From NCBI GenBank assembly GCA_951394405.1, contig OX596346.1, forward strand, positions 1,984,001 through 2,048,000: DNA of 64,000 nucleotides, written 5' to 3'. The stretch is from Coprinellus micaceus (taxonomy: Eukaryota; Basidiomycota; Agaricomycetes; Agaricales; Psathyrellaceae). Of the stretch, positions 10,757 through 22,365 are shown piece by piece. The position numbers and the translations under genes are program-made. Below the pieces are notes generated by a model. It worked only from the letters and a program-made list of their open reading frames with translations, was not told the origin of the DNA and made no database searches. The stretch's first letter is position 1. Each line of letters opens with the position of its first letter.

Positions 10757-10769
10757 GTGAGGGGGGTAT
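10757..10769 (+). promoter_or_regulatory. Polypurine tract (plus-strand priming site) before the 3' LTR
   Basis: The purine run TGAGGGGGGTAT lies directly before the LTR start TGTTACG, where reverse transcription of LTR elements primes plus-strand synthesis. Confidence 0.6.
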
Positions 10770-11549
10770 TGTTACGCTTCGCTTCACACCTCCTATCCTA
10801 CCCTCGCACTGCCACCACTTTATTTCTTTTTTCTCTTTTTATGACTCATAGTGATGTAGGACTCCGCAGCTACCCCGCAGCTACCCCTGACTCATGTGGA
10901 GTATACGCTCCACAACTCCGCAGCTACCTTTGATCTAGACTCCACGCGCTCCACTACCTACTCCACGCGCCTCACTATTTACTCCACTCACCCCACTATT
11001 ACCTCACTATTCGTCATACGCAGCTATCTTGTGACTCACACCAATTAGGTATAAATACTCCGTAGTACGACCCATGTAGCTTAGCTTGTTATACTTTAAT
11101 CTTAGTCCCCTTTCGCCCACTCCATCACTCCGCTCCCATTCAATAAGCTCCTGCAAGACTTCCGCAACTCCACAAGACTCCCTCCGCACCACGCACCATA
11201 GCCAAGACAGTGAACGCCACTGAGAACCTTCCACACTCCACTATTGTCAAGTAGTGAACCCGCCGTGTGACGACGCCAGACTTGCCTAGCAGACCGCCAA
11301 ACTAGGGAGCATCTGTAAGCCGGACTTGACTAGAAGATCGCCAAACTAGTAAGCATCCGAGAGTATCCGTGGACCCCTGACGTGTCATAGAGGAACGATC
11401 AAGTCTGATACCAGTGCAACGTTCTATCGATCAATAGACGTGTGACTGACCCGCGCGACATCCCAGAAGCTATTAGGAATAGGGGGATAGTACGACTAAG
11501 AAGCCGACCAGTGACGGACAACGCCAACTCCCTCATCGAGGTCGTAACA
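10770..11549 (+). mobile_element. 3' LTR (780 bp) of the gag-like retroelement
   Basis: The stretch begins TGTTACG and ends CGTAACA, a perfect 7-bp inverted terminal pair with the canonical TG..CA ends. It follows the polypurine tract. A TATA-like GTATAAATACTCC lies near 11050, in the place expected for an LTR promoter. The first 230 bp have short tandem phrases of the type CTCCACGCGC and CCGCAGCTACC. No second LTR copy is in the window, so a target duplication cannot be checked. Confidence 0.7.
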
Positions 11550-11893
11550 GCTGAGGCCAGCTGAGTCCGGCTTAGAGCCGACTCAGCTGGGTGACCTAGG
11601 TGCCTCGTGTTCGGCCTCGGTCTCGATCAACGTCCGATGCGGCGCCAGTCCTTGAGTTAGGCGCGCGCTTATTCCTCCACAGTTTTCAACTGAGGTGCAT
11701 GAGCACATGCAGGACGGACCTCACAGCTATAATTGGGGTTCCTTTGTTGTCAGTAATTCATGGCCCCACTTGAATCCCACAGAGCTTCCCCAAGTTAGGT
11801 CTGGGTCACAGGGACCCCAGACCCGTTTAAAAGGGTGTAAAATCGAAGGACTTATCGATCTGATCCACTCCTGGTCCCCTCAATTTCCACACA
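11550..11893. other. Gene-free stretch with a 35-bp palindrome
   Basis: Nothing coding is seen. At 11557-11591 the arms CCAGCTGAGTC and GACTCAGCTGG form an inverted repeat around CGGCTTAGAGCC. It directly abuts the retroelement LTR. Confidence 0.5.
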
Positions 11894-11900
11894 CCCACGC

Positions 11901-11993
11901 CATCTCAGTCACTATGGAACGACCCCCTTGAAGGCCTATTAATTTAGTGTTCCAATGGGGCCTTAAGGGGGTCGTTCCATAGTGACTGAGATG
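11901..11993. mobile_element. 93-bp MITE related to the fold-back element
   Basis: The sequence has the same ends as the fold-back element (CATCTCAG and CTGAGATG) and consists of its terminal hairpin only: 36-bp arms around an AT-rich loop. The 7-bp direct repeat cccacgc flanks it on both sides (11894-11900 and 11994-12000), showing independent insertion. It appears to be a terminal-hairpin deletion derivative. Confidence 0.9.
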
Positions 11994-12119
11994 CCCACGC
12001 AGCAAAAACTACCTCTGTTTTGGGGTGGTGTTCTGGCATCAGGAAATTCAGGGCAGTTGCAACAACGATCAGTCCAGGCTGCTCGTCTCCAGGCTGCTAT
12101 ATCCGGCCTTGCAAGGTGC

Positions 12120-13560
12120 TCTGGCGCATATCGATGAACGGTTGACTGCCACCTCGCCGTAACTGCTGTTGACTTTCATCGATGTCGCTACCACAATATC
12201 CGTATATGGGTAGTATGAGCATATAAGGTGCTATGGTGGTGTTAAGGGGACCCATGTGACTATTTGTAACACGCACCCGCAGGATGAAGTCCCACAATCC
12301 CGACCCTTCTCCCCAGGTTGCCAGGAGTGTAAAACGCCGGACCCCGAGTCCACAACGTACCTGAAAAATTTCAATGGTCCAATCGGGATCCACATGTACA
12401 CAATCATCTGCGCAGGATCCGATCGCGGGAAATGAATGTACCAAGGCGTCGTTACTTTAAGCTCAGGTTCGATTCATAGTTCACCCCAAGTCACTGGGTT
12501 CCCTTCTTTCCCCCTTCGGAACCCAGTGATTCTAGAACTACTGGAACTAAACAGGTTCATAGGCATTCAGTCCGAGAACTTGGGCTAGGGTATGACGTAG
12601 GTTAATTTGGACGGCTCTTACTCAGCATTTAGTCGCCGCCCTTGTCACCGTCGTCAAGCTCCCCTAATAAGCGCCCATGCACAGTACACGTCAGTCGACC
12701 CGGAACGCGCCACCACCATCGATGGACTGAAATCCATCTGTGTCGCACCAGCTTGAGCGTCTATGCCGAAGCAAGGGCGCCTCACCCGAACGTAGTTCCT
12801 TTGGGCTGTAACTGATCGTGCCTTAGGTGAAAAATCCTTCCGATGGGCGCTTAACTCCTCAAAGCTTTCAAGTTGCCTTATGCGGCACTCAACACTAAAG
12901 TTAAGCTCTATGACAGCATTCGCAGCCGAGGAGATGGAGTGGATAAAAACACTCTCGTGTGAGCAGGATGTGGAGGTCATATGAACTTGCCCAGGCATAT
13001 ACCCCTGAACGAGTGCAAGTAGGGTCCGCATGGAATCCTTCTCCAAATTAAAACTGCGGCTGAAAACCTGGGAATAGACAGTTCTGGATCATTCCTCTCA
13101 AAAAACTGGTTTACTTGCACCTGCCTTGAGTATCAAATCGCCCAAATTTAGATGTCCGTTAGTGCCCCCCATTCACCGCATTCAAGTCTCTCCAGACCCC
13201 CTATCTCCAATCGGGTGTCTGGTCTCGCGTGCTGTGCACTTACATAGGTTCTACCCCGGCATACGAAAATTTATCCGTTCGTAACCGTTCTGGGGGTGGT
13301 GCTGTCCACCGAAGTCCAAGTAACGGCAACGCGGTGACGGGAGAGGCCGGCGCTGTGAACTTTCAGCACTGAACTCGTTTGTTCAGTTTCAAGTCCCACA
13401 CCCTTGGCACCAATTTAGAGCACCAGTTCCAAGCTCTGGACCACAGCAATCGGAGTAAGAAAGGGGGAGGCATTTAAATTGAAAATACCGCACGCAATTG
13501 TGGTCGCCCCTTGCATTCACTCCTCTTTTCTAGGACGCCTTGTAGAACACCCCAAAGCCC
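12120..13560. repeat. Decayed duplicated block A1 (partner at 19.68-21.1 kb)
   Basis: Several phrases recur in the same order and orientation at 19.68-21.1 kb, among them CTCGCCGTAACTGCTG, CGCCGGACCCCGAGTC and GGAGGTCATATGA. The minus strand carries related peptide fragments in both blocks (QVHMTS..SHESV here, QAHMTS..SHESV there; DESQQQLRR and DESPQQLRR), interrupted by stops and frameshifts. It looks like two relics of one minus-strand gene or element of unknown family. No intact gene is claimed. Confidence 0.55.
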
Positions 13561-14099
13561 ACTCTAAGCGGTCGCGGGACCTAACTAGGGTAAAGACCTC
13601 CCGAGCGAAGGCGTCGGCACATCGCAGTGGGTGAACCCGGGCATTTACACGGACCGGACGCTAACCGCGGCCCCGTACGTAGGTCTCCAGGCGTCCGACA
13701 AGTCGACCATGTCCAGTAGCTGACACCATGCCCCTTAGTGTCAGCTGCCTCAGGGCGGCGGCGTCCTAGGCTTAACAAACCCCCGCTATGGCCATCCCTG
13801 AGCCTCATGGCCCCCATACGTGTCCTGCGTACAGGGGCAGGGCGATGGGGACCAATACGTGAACCTCGAACCCGAGCATTCAACAAGCGCTAGGAGAAGT
13901 CCGTCGCGTGGGTACTGGGATGGTGAGCATCATTGGTAATTGTGTCCTGGTCGATTGCCCTGCATATGGGATCATCTCCGCAGAAGGAACGCAGATTGCG
14001 TGAGATTGAAGAGAAAGGAAGGGATCGTGCGTTGGAGCGAGTATGTTAAGGGAGCGTAGTGGGCGTCGGAAAAGTGGCAAGCGAAAGGAACGGGGAAGG
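13561..14099. other. Gene-free stretch
   Basis: No supported coding frame, RNA gene or repeat structure was found; minus-strand frames here lack a recognisable protein. Confidence 0.4.
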
Positions 14100-14883
14100 G
14101 AAGTTAGGAAGGGCAACTACATAGAAATGAGGTTTCGCCGAACATTGTACACCAATCAGAAATCCTCTTGCGTAATCGAGACAGCAGGCGAACAGAGCGC
14201 CGAATGAGATACGATGTACGCAAGGTCAACCAACCGCAGAGACGCAGCCAAGTTATCTCGAAGGATACGCCCGGGAATGACAAATCCATGTGGTAAGTAT
14301 GCAGAAGACCGAATGAGACCGAAAGCGAGATATAGATAGGGAAGATCGTACCGACATGACTTACATGCCACCGACGCAATGGATGGTCTGCCCGAGGGAT
14401 GTGGGTGACGGAAAGGTAAGGGAAACAGGAAGGGGGCAGTACCAGAGGGAAGGAAGAATCGGGAAACTTGAAGGGGGTGCCCATAACAATAATAGTATCC
14501 CATGCCAAAACAATAATCACATACTTACAAGTCGAGCGCGTCGACAAAAAAGAGAAAGGGAATTGAAAGTTGAGGCGTACACCGCGAAGGTAAAAAGGAT
14601 ATCGTAATGATGATCAAGTATAACCAATAAAAATTTCGACGACGAGCTAACTCGCCATTGGGGGTCAAGGCAAGAGATTGGACGGGGATGAGCGTCAATC
14701 CGAGGGTCCTGCGAGACAGGAGAGGATCGCACTTGGGTGCCGGGTGCATTGACTACCAACCTCCAACGTCATCAGACAAATCGTCGTGAAAGAAGAGGAG
14801 GATCCGAAATGCTTCGAGGTCCCTGGTTCCGTTAGGTTGTCGGCCATCCGTACCTGGCGCTTCGTCGACTGACAATAACCGAT
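14100..14883. repeat. Duplicated 3' flank of the Kre9/Knh1 gene (partner 21.6-22.3 kb)
   Basis: Sequence around 14355-14640 (for example CTTACATGCCACCGAC) matches the region 21.9-22.2 kb in the same orientation. In both places it lies directly downstream of a Kre9/Knh1-type gene on the minus strand, so it was copied with that gene. Confidence 0.5.
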
Positions 14884-15861
14884 CTAGGACATCAAACTCG
14901 CCGACGCGGATACCACATCCGCCACACCCAACGAGACATACACTCCCAACCTACCCTTCACCAAACCAAGGGCGACGTTCCCCAAAGCGGTCGTCGACGC
15001 ACTATTTGCGCTCGACCCCGTCGCAGTTGGACAAGACTCCCCCGACGGAGACGTCGCTGTTGGGGAACTTGAGGACCTTGAGGGAGGTGTTGTCGGAAAA
15101 GGGAGCAAGATGGTGATCCCGTCGGTGATAGATGTGTACAGGGTGACCGCGGTGATCGAGAGACGGGAGGTTTGGGTTTTTCGGCTCTTGGGTGAGGGAG
15201 GTGCAGATGGGTTGGGTGCGGTTTGGGGAAGAGATGGGGTTGTCGAAGGAGCCTGTCATGCCTTCGAGGCTGGCGTAGGGAGAAGTTCAGGGTATCAGGT
15301 TATCGTGGGCAAATGGGCGGGACAGTATGTGGTAGAGGCGATAGGATGGGATAGCGGGAAAGGGTGGTGAATTGGGAGTGGTTTCGATGGGACGTCAGAA
15401 CGTTAGGTTGGATAGTGTGATGAGGGTATGGGTGGACGCACCGGAACCATGGGGAGTAGAGCGAATATGACTCTGTCCCATTGAAGGATTCCGTTGAGGG
15501 GAAGGAGATATAGCTTAGGCAAGTGATCCGTTAGTATTCAAACCGAGGCCCATGAGGTGAATTGAATAGACGTACTGCGCATCAGAGTTAGATCCAGCTG
15601 CGACGTTTGGCTACGGGTTGGAAGACACGAAGCTAGCTGACATTGATTGGGGGTATACGATGTGCTGTACTGTGAACTTGGTTCAGCCCCCGGGTATGAG
15701 GATAATGGGGAATTCCAGACCCGGTTCTCAGTGCACTGCCCCAACTGCCGAGACTCAGATTGCAGAGGAAGGCGCCACGTGGCCGTCGTCGAGCCATATT
15801 ACAGTGCACGGCTGACCTACTCTATACCTAGATCGGTTCCTTGGGACCGTATATTATAGAA
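14884..15861 (-). pseudogene. Kre9/Knh1-domain cell-wall protein pseudogene
   Basis: This is a decayed copy of the gene at 22366-23563. The exon near 15775-15861 retains QPCTVIWLDDGH, matching KPCTVTWLDDGR, but has two in-frame stops where the intact copy has Gly codons. The last exon starts like the intact one (RLEGMTGSFDNP against RLEDMTGSFDSP), then shifts frame near 15170. The C-terminal part (ASTTALGNVALGL followed by GRLGVYVSLGV) is again readable in another frame. The signal-peptide exon is absent; the copy is cut at about 15861, where unrelated duplicated DNA begins. Confidence 0.8.
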
Positions 15862-16970
15862 GGAGGAGGAAGGTGGCCTTTACGGATGCGTTCCGGAGGG
15901 GTTCTCAGGAGCACTGAGGAATCCAGGGCCGACAACTTTGGAAGGTGCGGGGGGTATATGGAAAGTCCTGGTTGGGGCACTCTTGGGTTCTGGGTTCTGG
16001 GTGGGGATGGTGAATGGTCCGCTGTGTGCAGTCGAGGGAAGAGAGGAGCTGGCCGGGGAGATTCAATGGATTTGGCATCATTGGTTGATGGCCATCACGG
16101 GGTTTGCCGAGATCCCCGTTTTGTGTTCCTTCCGCAGTTCAACGCGTCACCCAACAGTTCTCGATAACGGCCGAATTAGCCCCAAGGCAACCCCTCAAGA
16201 ACGCTGACTTTGACCCCTTTACTATCCACACCTCATCGCTCCTCGTTCCTCCGCGTTCCCAATCGTTTTCTCACTCATAAACCCACACTCGGCGATTTAG
16301 GCGCCCGTCCTCAACGAGCGGGAAATCTCGTATCTTCCTGCACTTAGGGTCACCATCTCGAAAGAACATCGAGGTATTGAGAGCGTTCTGCCGTGTGAGC
16401 AGTGCACCAGGGTTTCCCAGATATCGTATCCCGTGCAAAAAGAACCATGCAACCCGCCTTCACGATCCGCCCTGAACTGAGGATGACGCATCGCTGAGAT
16501 AGCGGCTCGTCCATAGGGGAGATGCACGCAGTCTCTTGTCCTAGGAGGAACGCCCTACCCTCCCAGTGAACCCAAGTGGTCCTCGGGGTAAGAATACTTT
16601 GCCCGAGCTAGGCGATGCCAATTCACGTATGCTGCCCAGTGCGTTGGGATAGGCTGGAATACAAACGGTGAGTCGGATGTAACAAGAACCAAGGCGCACA
16701 CAACGTGCGCCGCGTCGGGAAAGGACGCTATCGCAAGGTAATGGGGCCCAGGGGCTATCGGGAAGGTAACAAAATTTCAAGTTGGCGAAGATCATTTTTG
16801 TGTCGATTTGATGGCCGCGCCCAGACCCTTCAGGATCTCCCCTAGTGCCGATGGCCAACCAGCCACGAGTTAGCGGCTCTGAAGAGGTAGTAGCTAACAG
16901 CACTCTGTGACTTACGCCAGTTGTTCTAGACAAGAATAAATTGACTTTCTAGTGGGAACGAACCCTTCAT
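15862..16970. other. Gene-poor stretch with an inverted copy of the pseudokinase downstream block (C1)
   Basis: The reverse complement of about 15950-16310 resembles 26600-26830 (shared GGGCGCCTAAAT and a GGCAAA-CCCC-TGATGGCCAT phrase). This places a copy of the segment that lies downstream of the other pseudokinase genes next to the Kre9/Knh1 pseudogene, inverted. A short frame at 15938-16207 (MAITGFAE and onward) resembles MAIRGFAD on the minus strand at 26.8 kb, so both may be relics of one gene. From 16311 to 16970 nothing is recognised. Confidence 0.45.
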
Positions 16971-17450
16971 CCCCATCACAAAATTGTGAGTCTGCTGAAA
17001 GGCACTGAATCCTACTGTCGGAAAATAACAATGGCGGTTCGATGCCGAGAATTGTATCTCATCACTCACGCTATGACTGTAGGTGTTGTGGACCCTTGTG
17101 TACCTCATACAGTCCGAGTTGCAGTATCTAGATTTGGATCCGAAGCCGGGCCCGGATCAACTCTGTCCCCCATGTCCTCCATTCAGTCATCAAGGCTTCT
17201 TTTAGCCAGGCTGCAGAGTTGCTCTTGACCATGACGATGTGCACGGGTTTACGACTGACGACCGGTCCCCATCTCGTCTCTTCCCCTCTCATCTTCTTAA
17301 TCTCATCACTTCCCCTCTATGCATCCGTCCTAGCACTCCTTCCCTCAAGAAACTTCGTATTGAATACACCTACAGCCTTACCCAACTTCACCACCATGCG
17401 CAATCATACTCATTTCAATTGGCCTGGCCTATTCACATCACGACTGGCCG
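16971..17450. repeat. Duplicated block D1, inverted relative to 23.64-24.06 kb
   Basis: The phrases GCATCCGTCCTAGC, CTCATCACTTCCCCTC and GTATTGAATACACCT appear here on the plus strand and on the minus strand at 23.7-23.8 kb. Homology continues toward 17000. In the second copy this DNA is the 5' flank of the intact Kre9/Knh1 gene; here it has been inverted and sits beside a pseudokinase gene. Confidence 0.6.
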
Positions 17451-17548
17451 GCGAAACAAAAACACGGCGAGCACAGAATGTACTAACATAGAACAGTGAA
17501 AGGGCAACATAATGGAGCAACAATGGAGCAACTGCCATATAACGGCCT

Positions 17549-18678
17549 CTAAAAAAAGCGACGGAGGAGGTCCGGGGCAGAGGGCCGAGCACCAGGGGTA
17601 GGGGCCCAACACTCCTCGATGATACACCAGACTTCGTCAGTCAATCCGACGCGAGTGTGCGTACTGCCATTCGTATTGGGCCTCTCCGGGCGCTTGTTGT
17701 GATCGACGACTGTGGAGATGAGTTTGCTTAGGGCGACTTGGGGAGGACACCTGGTGTCCGACGCGAACGGGGCTTCTCCCATGAATACCTATCAGGATGG
17801 GTGAGTCACCGCCGTTGGAATATAATTATCTGCTGAGCGTACCTCGTAGGCGAAGCACCCCACGGCGTACATATCCGTTGCCCTGGACAGTGCCACCAGT
17901 CCATCGCCCCTCAGCGAGTCGAGGAGTTCAGGGGCCAAGAAAACCATTGCGTCTATCGAGGGACCTCCGATGGGATGGAACGGGACGTTTGGGTCCTCCA
18001 GGCGCATGGTCTCGAACTCCGAAAGAAAGAGGTTTCCCGAAGGGTCGACGACAAAGGCCCCGCATCTGATGAGCCCGTGAACCAGGGTTCTGGAGTGAAG
18101 GTCTGCGATGATATCCAGAACCTTCCTGAGCTGCGTTTTTTTCAAGGGTGCAGGCGGCTCTGCCTGAGAAAATGCCCGAGAAAAGAGGAGAAGATCTAAC
18201 GTACCAACCGTCTGCGGTCCGTATCTTGGTTGGCTGCCAGGTAATCTTGGAGCCCCACGTACTGGTAGGGCGCCTCTACGAGGAAAAGCTTGTCCCCAAG
18301 AGAGGCATTTGTTTGGCACACTCCCGAGACCGGAATGTGTAGTGGGGATTGGTGGAGGCGGCGTAGGCGGGCATTGTGAATGAGCATCTATATGGACATT
18401 GACGATTATCAGTTTGCCGTTTAATCGATGAGGGTCGGAGAATGGGGGCATACCGAGCGAACATCAGCGCCTGCTTCAATGTAACGCCGAAGGGGCCGGT
18501 ATTCCCTGAACTTGGCAGGCTGGTCTCTGAACGTGCCCCGGTACACGTTGGTCAGAGCGTTTGGGCAAGAAACACTGTCCATGATGATGTGAACATCTCC
18601 TTCGGCGATGGCCAATTCTTCTGGAATCGAGGTGACCACCTGCTGGTGGGCGGGAAGTGGAGGGACTGGTACCGACAT
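17549..18678 (-). CDS. Pseudokinase, tyrosine-kinase-like fold, copy 1
   Basis: Four exons on the minus strand (18678-18454, 18387-18205, 18130-17843, 17788-17549), all joined in phase 0, give 311 residues. The fold is that of a kinase: VYRGTF in the N-lobe, LFLVEAPYQYVGLQDYL at the hinge, LHSRTLVHG in the catalytic loop, FLAPELL (APE motif), DMYAVGCFAYE (helix F) and CWAPTPGARPSAPDLL (helix I). The chemistry is missing: the HRD Asp is replaced (VHGLIRCGAF), DFG reads SEFE, and the VAIK Lys has no clear equivalent. It should not transfer phosphate and more likely binds or scaffolds. Exon lengths and phases match the two copies downstream. Confidence 0.85.
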
Positions 18679-19670
18679 GTGGAGGTGAAAGGGATACGGA
18701 AGTGACCTATGGAGGACTGGGGAGGGATATTCGGTTGAAAAAGGGTCTGGGAGGGGACGCATTTGTATATTCACCTCGCATTTTATCGGACGGGGCCTTG
18801 ACTTGGAGTACACGGGTGTTTTACGAGTGTCACGGTGTGACACTCTGACTGGAACTTGGGCTCGGACGGTATGTGCCTTCCAAATTAATTGGAATCGCCG
18901 AGTGCTTCGGGCTTGACTGCGGTCTACATCCTACATCCATCAGTGGACGAGGCTAGCGCCCGTCCCTTGAGATGGACGCTTACCGTGTCCTGGTTCTTCA
19001 GGTGGAAGGCTGTCGTAGTAGCCGGTCACAGCGCTAGCCAGTGACGCGCATCTCCTCTGCATTGGGTGCTGTACTTAATTTTGCCTTTTGAGACAGCGTG
19101 CTTGCCTCTAAGGCTGTTCTCACCAGTCTCAAGGTTCGTCTGACAGCGCAGGCCTAGTATGGAGTGCTATGTTTACCTGCTATTCACGGCGCCGAGGTTT
19201 ATGAAGGGACCCTTCCCCGACCTGGGGACATGCAGGAGGCATGACAACTTACAGCACGGACTCGGACGAGGGTTCGTTACATTCCAATAGAACTTCAAAA
19301 GCTTCTTTGGGTTAGTAGGTCGTACTCAAATAAATGGGGCAAGTGCGGCGAACCAGGCAAACATGACGTTCTCTCATTGCGTAGAATTGGCTTTACAACC
19401 GAGTACTTCGGACCACATTCTCTTCATTTTTAATACGCATGGAATGAAGAACCTATCGATGGGACACACCTCAGACTCTCGAATTATTAGCTCCTGCGCC
19501 GCCGACACCATCCGCACCTCGAGGCGGTGTTTTAGCGTGGGCAGCTGTAACGGTGATTGAGCGAAGCTGTTCGTTTTCAGGATGCCATTCCGGGTGTGAA
19601 TCGTCATGGCACAAATGTCAGCATCTGCCATACGCTCCTTTTCAAGAAGAGAGTCCTTAAAAGTGCTGTC
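18679..19670. other. Gene-free stretch upstream of pseudokinase copy 1
   Basis: About 1 kb without a supported gene. It contains the presumed promoter of the minus-strand pseudokinase. No repeat shared with the other pseudokinase promoters was noticed. Confidence 0.4.
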
Positions 19671-19679
19671 CTAGTATGC

Positions 19680-21100
19680 GCGGTGGCGGGTATCGATGAA
19701 CGGTGAACGCTTGACCGGTCAACTCGCCGTAACTGCTGTGGACTTTCATCGATTATGCGACGAGGGCTTCCGCACTGGGACAGCTTGGGGCAATGTCCAG
19801 GGCTCAAAGAGGTGATAAACAGGCGCGTTATACTATTTCAAGCATAAAACCAATGGCCGTGGTCCTATAGCCGTGACGTTTCTCTCCAGAACGAGGAAGG
19901 GTTACACTTTGGGAACGCCGGACCCCGAGTCAAGAACAGGTTAGCTAAAGTCCAAGACCTTGATCAGGATGCACGGCTTATTGTCTGTGAGGAATCAGAT
20001 AGCGTGGAGGTAGGGCACGCGAGGGTTCGTTCCCTTGAGATTGTTCCATTCCGAGTACAGAACATGTCATCTGGCTCCCACCTTTTCCCCACGGAAGACT
20101 GGGCCCTCTAGGGTCACTGGGCCCAAATGGGGGTGGTTGGGACGGAAGTCTTGAGTCCTGGATAGAATACGCTTTGTAGTGCGTGGATCTGTTCCTACGC
20201 ATTAATTAGGCGACGCTGCATCGTCAAGGCCACTCGATAGGCGCCCAAGCACAGCATTGATAAACCGAACACGTCATCCCTAACGATACATTCGGATATA
20301 TCTGCGTCGGGACGGTTTAGGTGTCAGGGCCGAAGCGTGGGCGCTTCATATGAATATTGAAGAGGCGTAGTTCCTTTAGTCGGGGGCTTATCACACCTGG
20401 AGTAGAACTCTCGAACGGGCGCCTATTTTACGCCAAGCCTTTAATTTTCCTTATCAGGCGCCCAGAGGGCAATTAAATAACCGATGTCAACATACACAGC
20501 CGATTGAATGAAGTGAAGAAATAAACGCTCTCATGCGAGTCATATTCGGAGGTCATATGAGCTTGCCGATGCAGATACTCTCTTAACGAGTGCGAGTAGG
20601 GTCCGCGTGGCGTTCGCTCTAGGCTGAAGGTGTGAACCCCGAGTACGAACTCCTCTGATTCAAGTTAGGTCTGGGGTGGTGCTGTGCATCGAAATATAGC
20701 ACAGGCACCGATACACCTTTACCCCCCTCCCCGGAAGACTTTCTCTTCTCTCTGAATCCCCCGGGCCACTCAAACCCCACGCACAACGGTTCCAGGTCCA
20801 ACCGGGGTGTTAGAGGATGCCTTGCTCGGGGTTCTGCAGGTGGAGCTAGTAAAGGTAGGCTCACGTGAACGAGCACATTAGTATACGGAGGATAGTATGT
20901 ATCGCGAGGTACGAAGTCCCCAGCCATAGACGCGCGAAAGTGCTTCGTATCCAACTGTAACAACCTGCTGTACCTCCATCACCTTTCCTTGGAGTGGCGC
21001 TTGTCACTTAGGACGCCGTGCGAGGCCCCTGTAGAAATAGGAGGGTATGGAGCGAAGAGGGTGACCTGAGAGGTCTCGAAAATCCTCCCGTTGAGCATTG
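19680..21100. repeat. Decayed duplicated block A2 (partner at 12.1-13.6 kb)
   Basis: Direct-orientation partner of block A1, with the same ordered phrases (CTCGCCGTAACTGCTG near 19727, CGCCGGACCCCGAGTC near 19916, GGAGGTCATATGA near 20550). The minus-strand peptide relics are broken in both copies. Confidence 0.55.
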
Positions 21101-22365
21101 ATCGAGGCCACGTACTAAACCTTCGCCGGCGGGCTTTTGGCCTCATCGTCGAGTGGAACGTGTGCGCACCTCGCAGATACGGGTGGCGCCTGCGTGAACT
21201 TCACGCCCAGCGCTGAGACGTTGTGATCTGGCAGACACACGCCACGACGGAACGCCAAGTCTCAAGGTTCTCAGCACCCATTCGAACCCAGGAAGAACGC
21301 CGCTCGTAGATCGCCACCCCGCTATCGGCCACGCGCACGGGTCTCTGAGAAGTTAGAACTCGTACACCGGTACCCCCGCGAGAGGGGGGTGAAAATGCGT
21401 CATGGGATCCGGCGAAAGAAGCTGGACGTTCGCCGACCAGAAGGAAAGGTAGTGCGTGTGCTGAACCAACAGCCCGCACCGCCGGGGATGAGAGTCACGG
21501 TCGATTGCCATCATACGTAGGTAGGTGTCTGCCGACGGGGTTCGTGCTGGTGGGTGGAGTGAGGGGGGGATCAAAGAAGGGGTGGAGATTGATGTGGAAA
21601 GCGCAGTGGGGGTAGGGGTATCCAAGAGGCATGGGTGCACGATGAGAGAACTGGGGAGGCGAGAGTGGGGGAGGGGTCTAGTCGAGAGAGAGGGAATAGG
21701 CGTCGCTGAACGCTGTGTACCAGCTAAAAACCTAATCGTATCGTGGAAGTCAAACGGCGAACGCGGGCGAATGAGATGCGTAATTTCGACTGGCGCCAAA
21801 TACCAATCGAACGAAGGAGGATAGGCGTAGGTATGCTAAATCTAGATGGTCTCAAGGAAAGACGAAGGGACGTCGAGAGCAAGATACAGTGATAGAAGAG
21901 TATACTTACATGCCGCCGACACAACGGCCAGACGGAGAGATGTGGGCGAGGGCGGGGACGGGGAGTGGGCAAGCGAAAGGGGAAGTGGGTGTCCAAAAAC
22001 GATAATAGTATCGCATACCAAAACAAAGCCTCACACCTACAAAACGAATCGGTCGACAAAAGAAAGAGAAGGGGAATACAAGCTGAAACGTACACAGCGA
22101 AGACGGCAAAAAAAGGTATCGCAATAATGATACAGTATAACCGATAAAAATGTTCAACGACGAGCTTAGCGCTCGCCGGTGGGAATCAAGAAGAAAACTG
22201 GGCGCAGCGGGGCATCAAACCGGGAATCCTGGGAGGCAGAAGGGGGAGGTCACCTCCTAATCCCAATTCTAATCACGGACCACCCCATCATTATCAGACA
22301 AATCGTCATCAAATGAAGAGGTCGGCTATCGATACCCGGAGCTTTGTTGGCAGACCGTAAACAGT
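21101..22365. other. 3' flank of the intact Kre9/Knh1 gene, duplicated at 14.1-14.9 kb
   Basis: No gene is supported. The part from about 21600 to 22200 matches the flank of the pseudogene copy; a hydrophobic minus-strand frame exists in both but is not conserved as protein. Confidence 0.45.
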
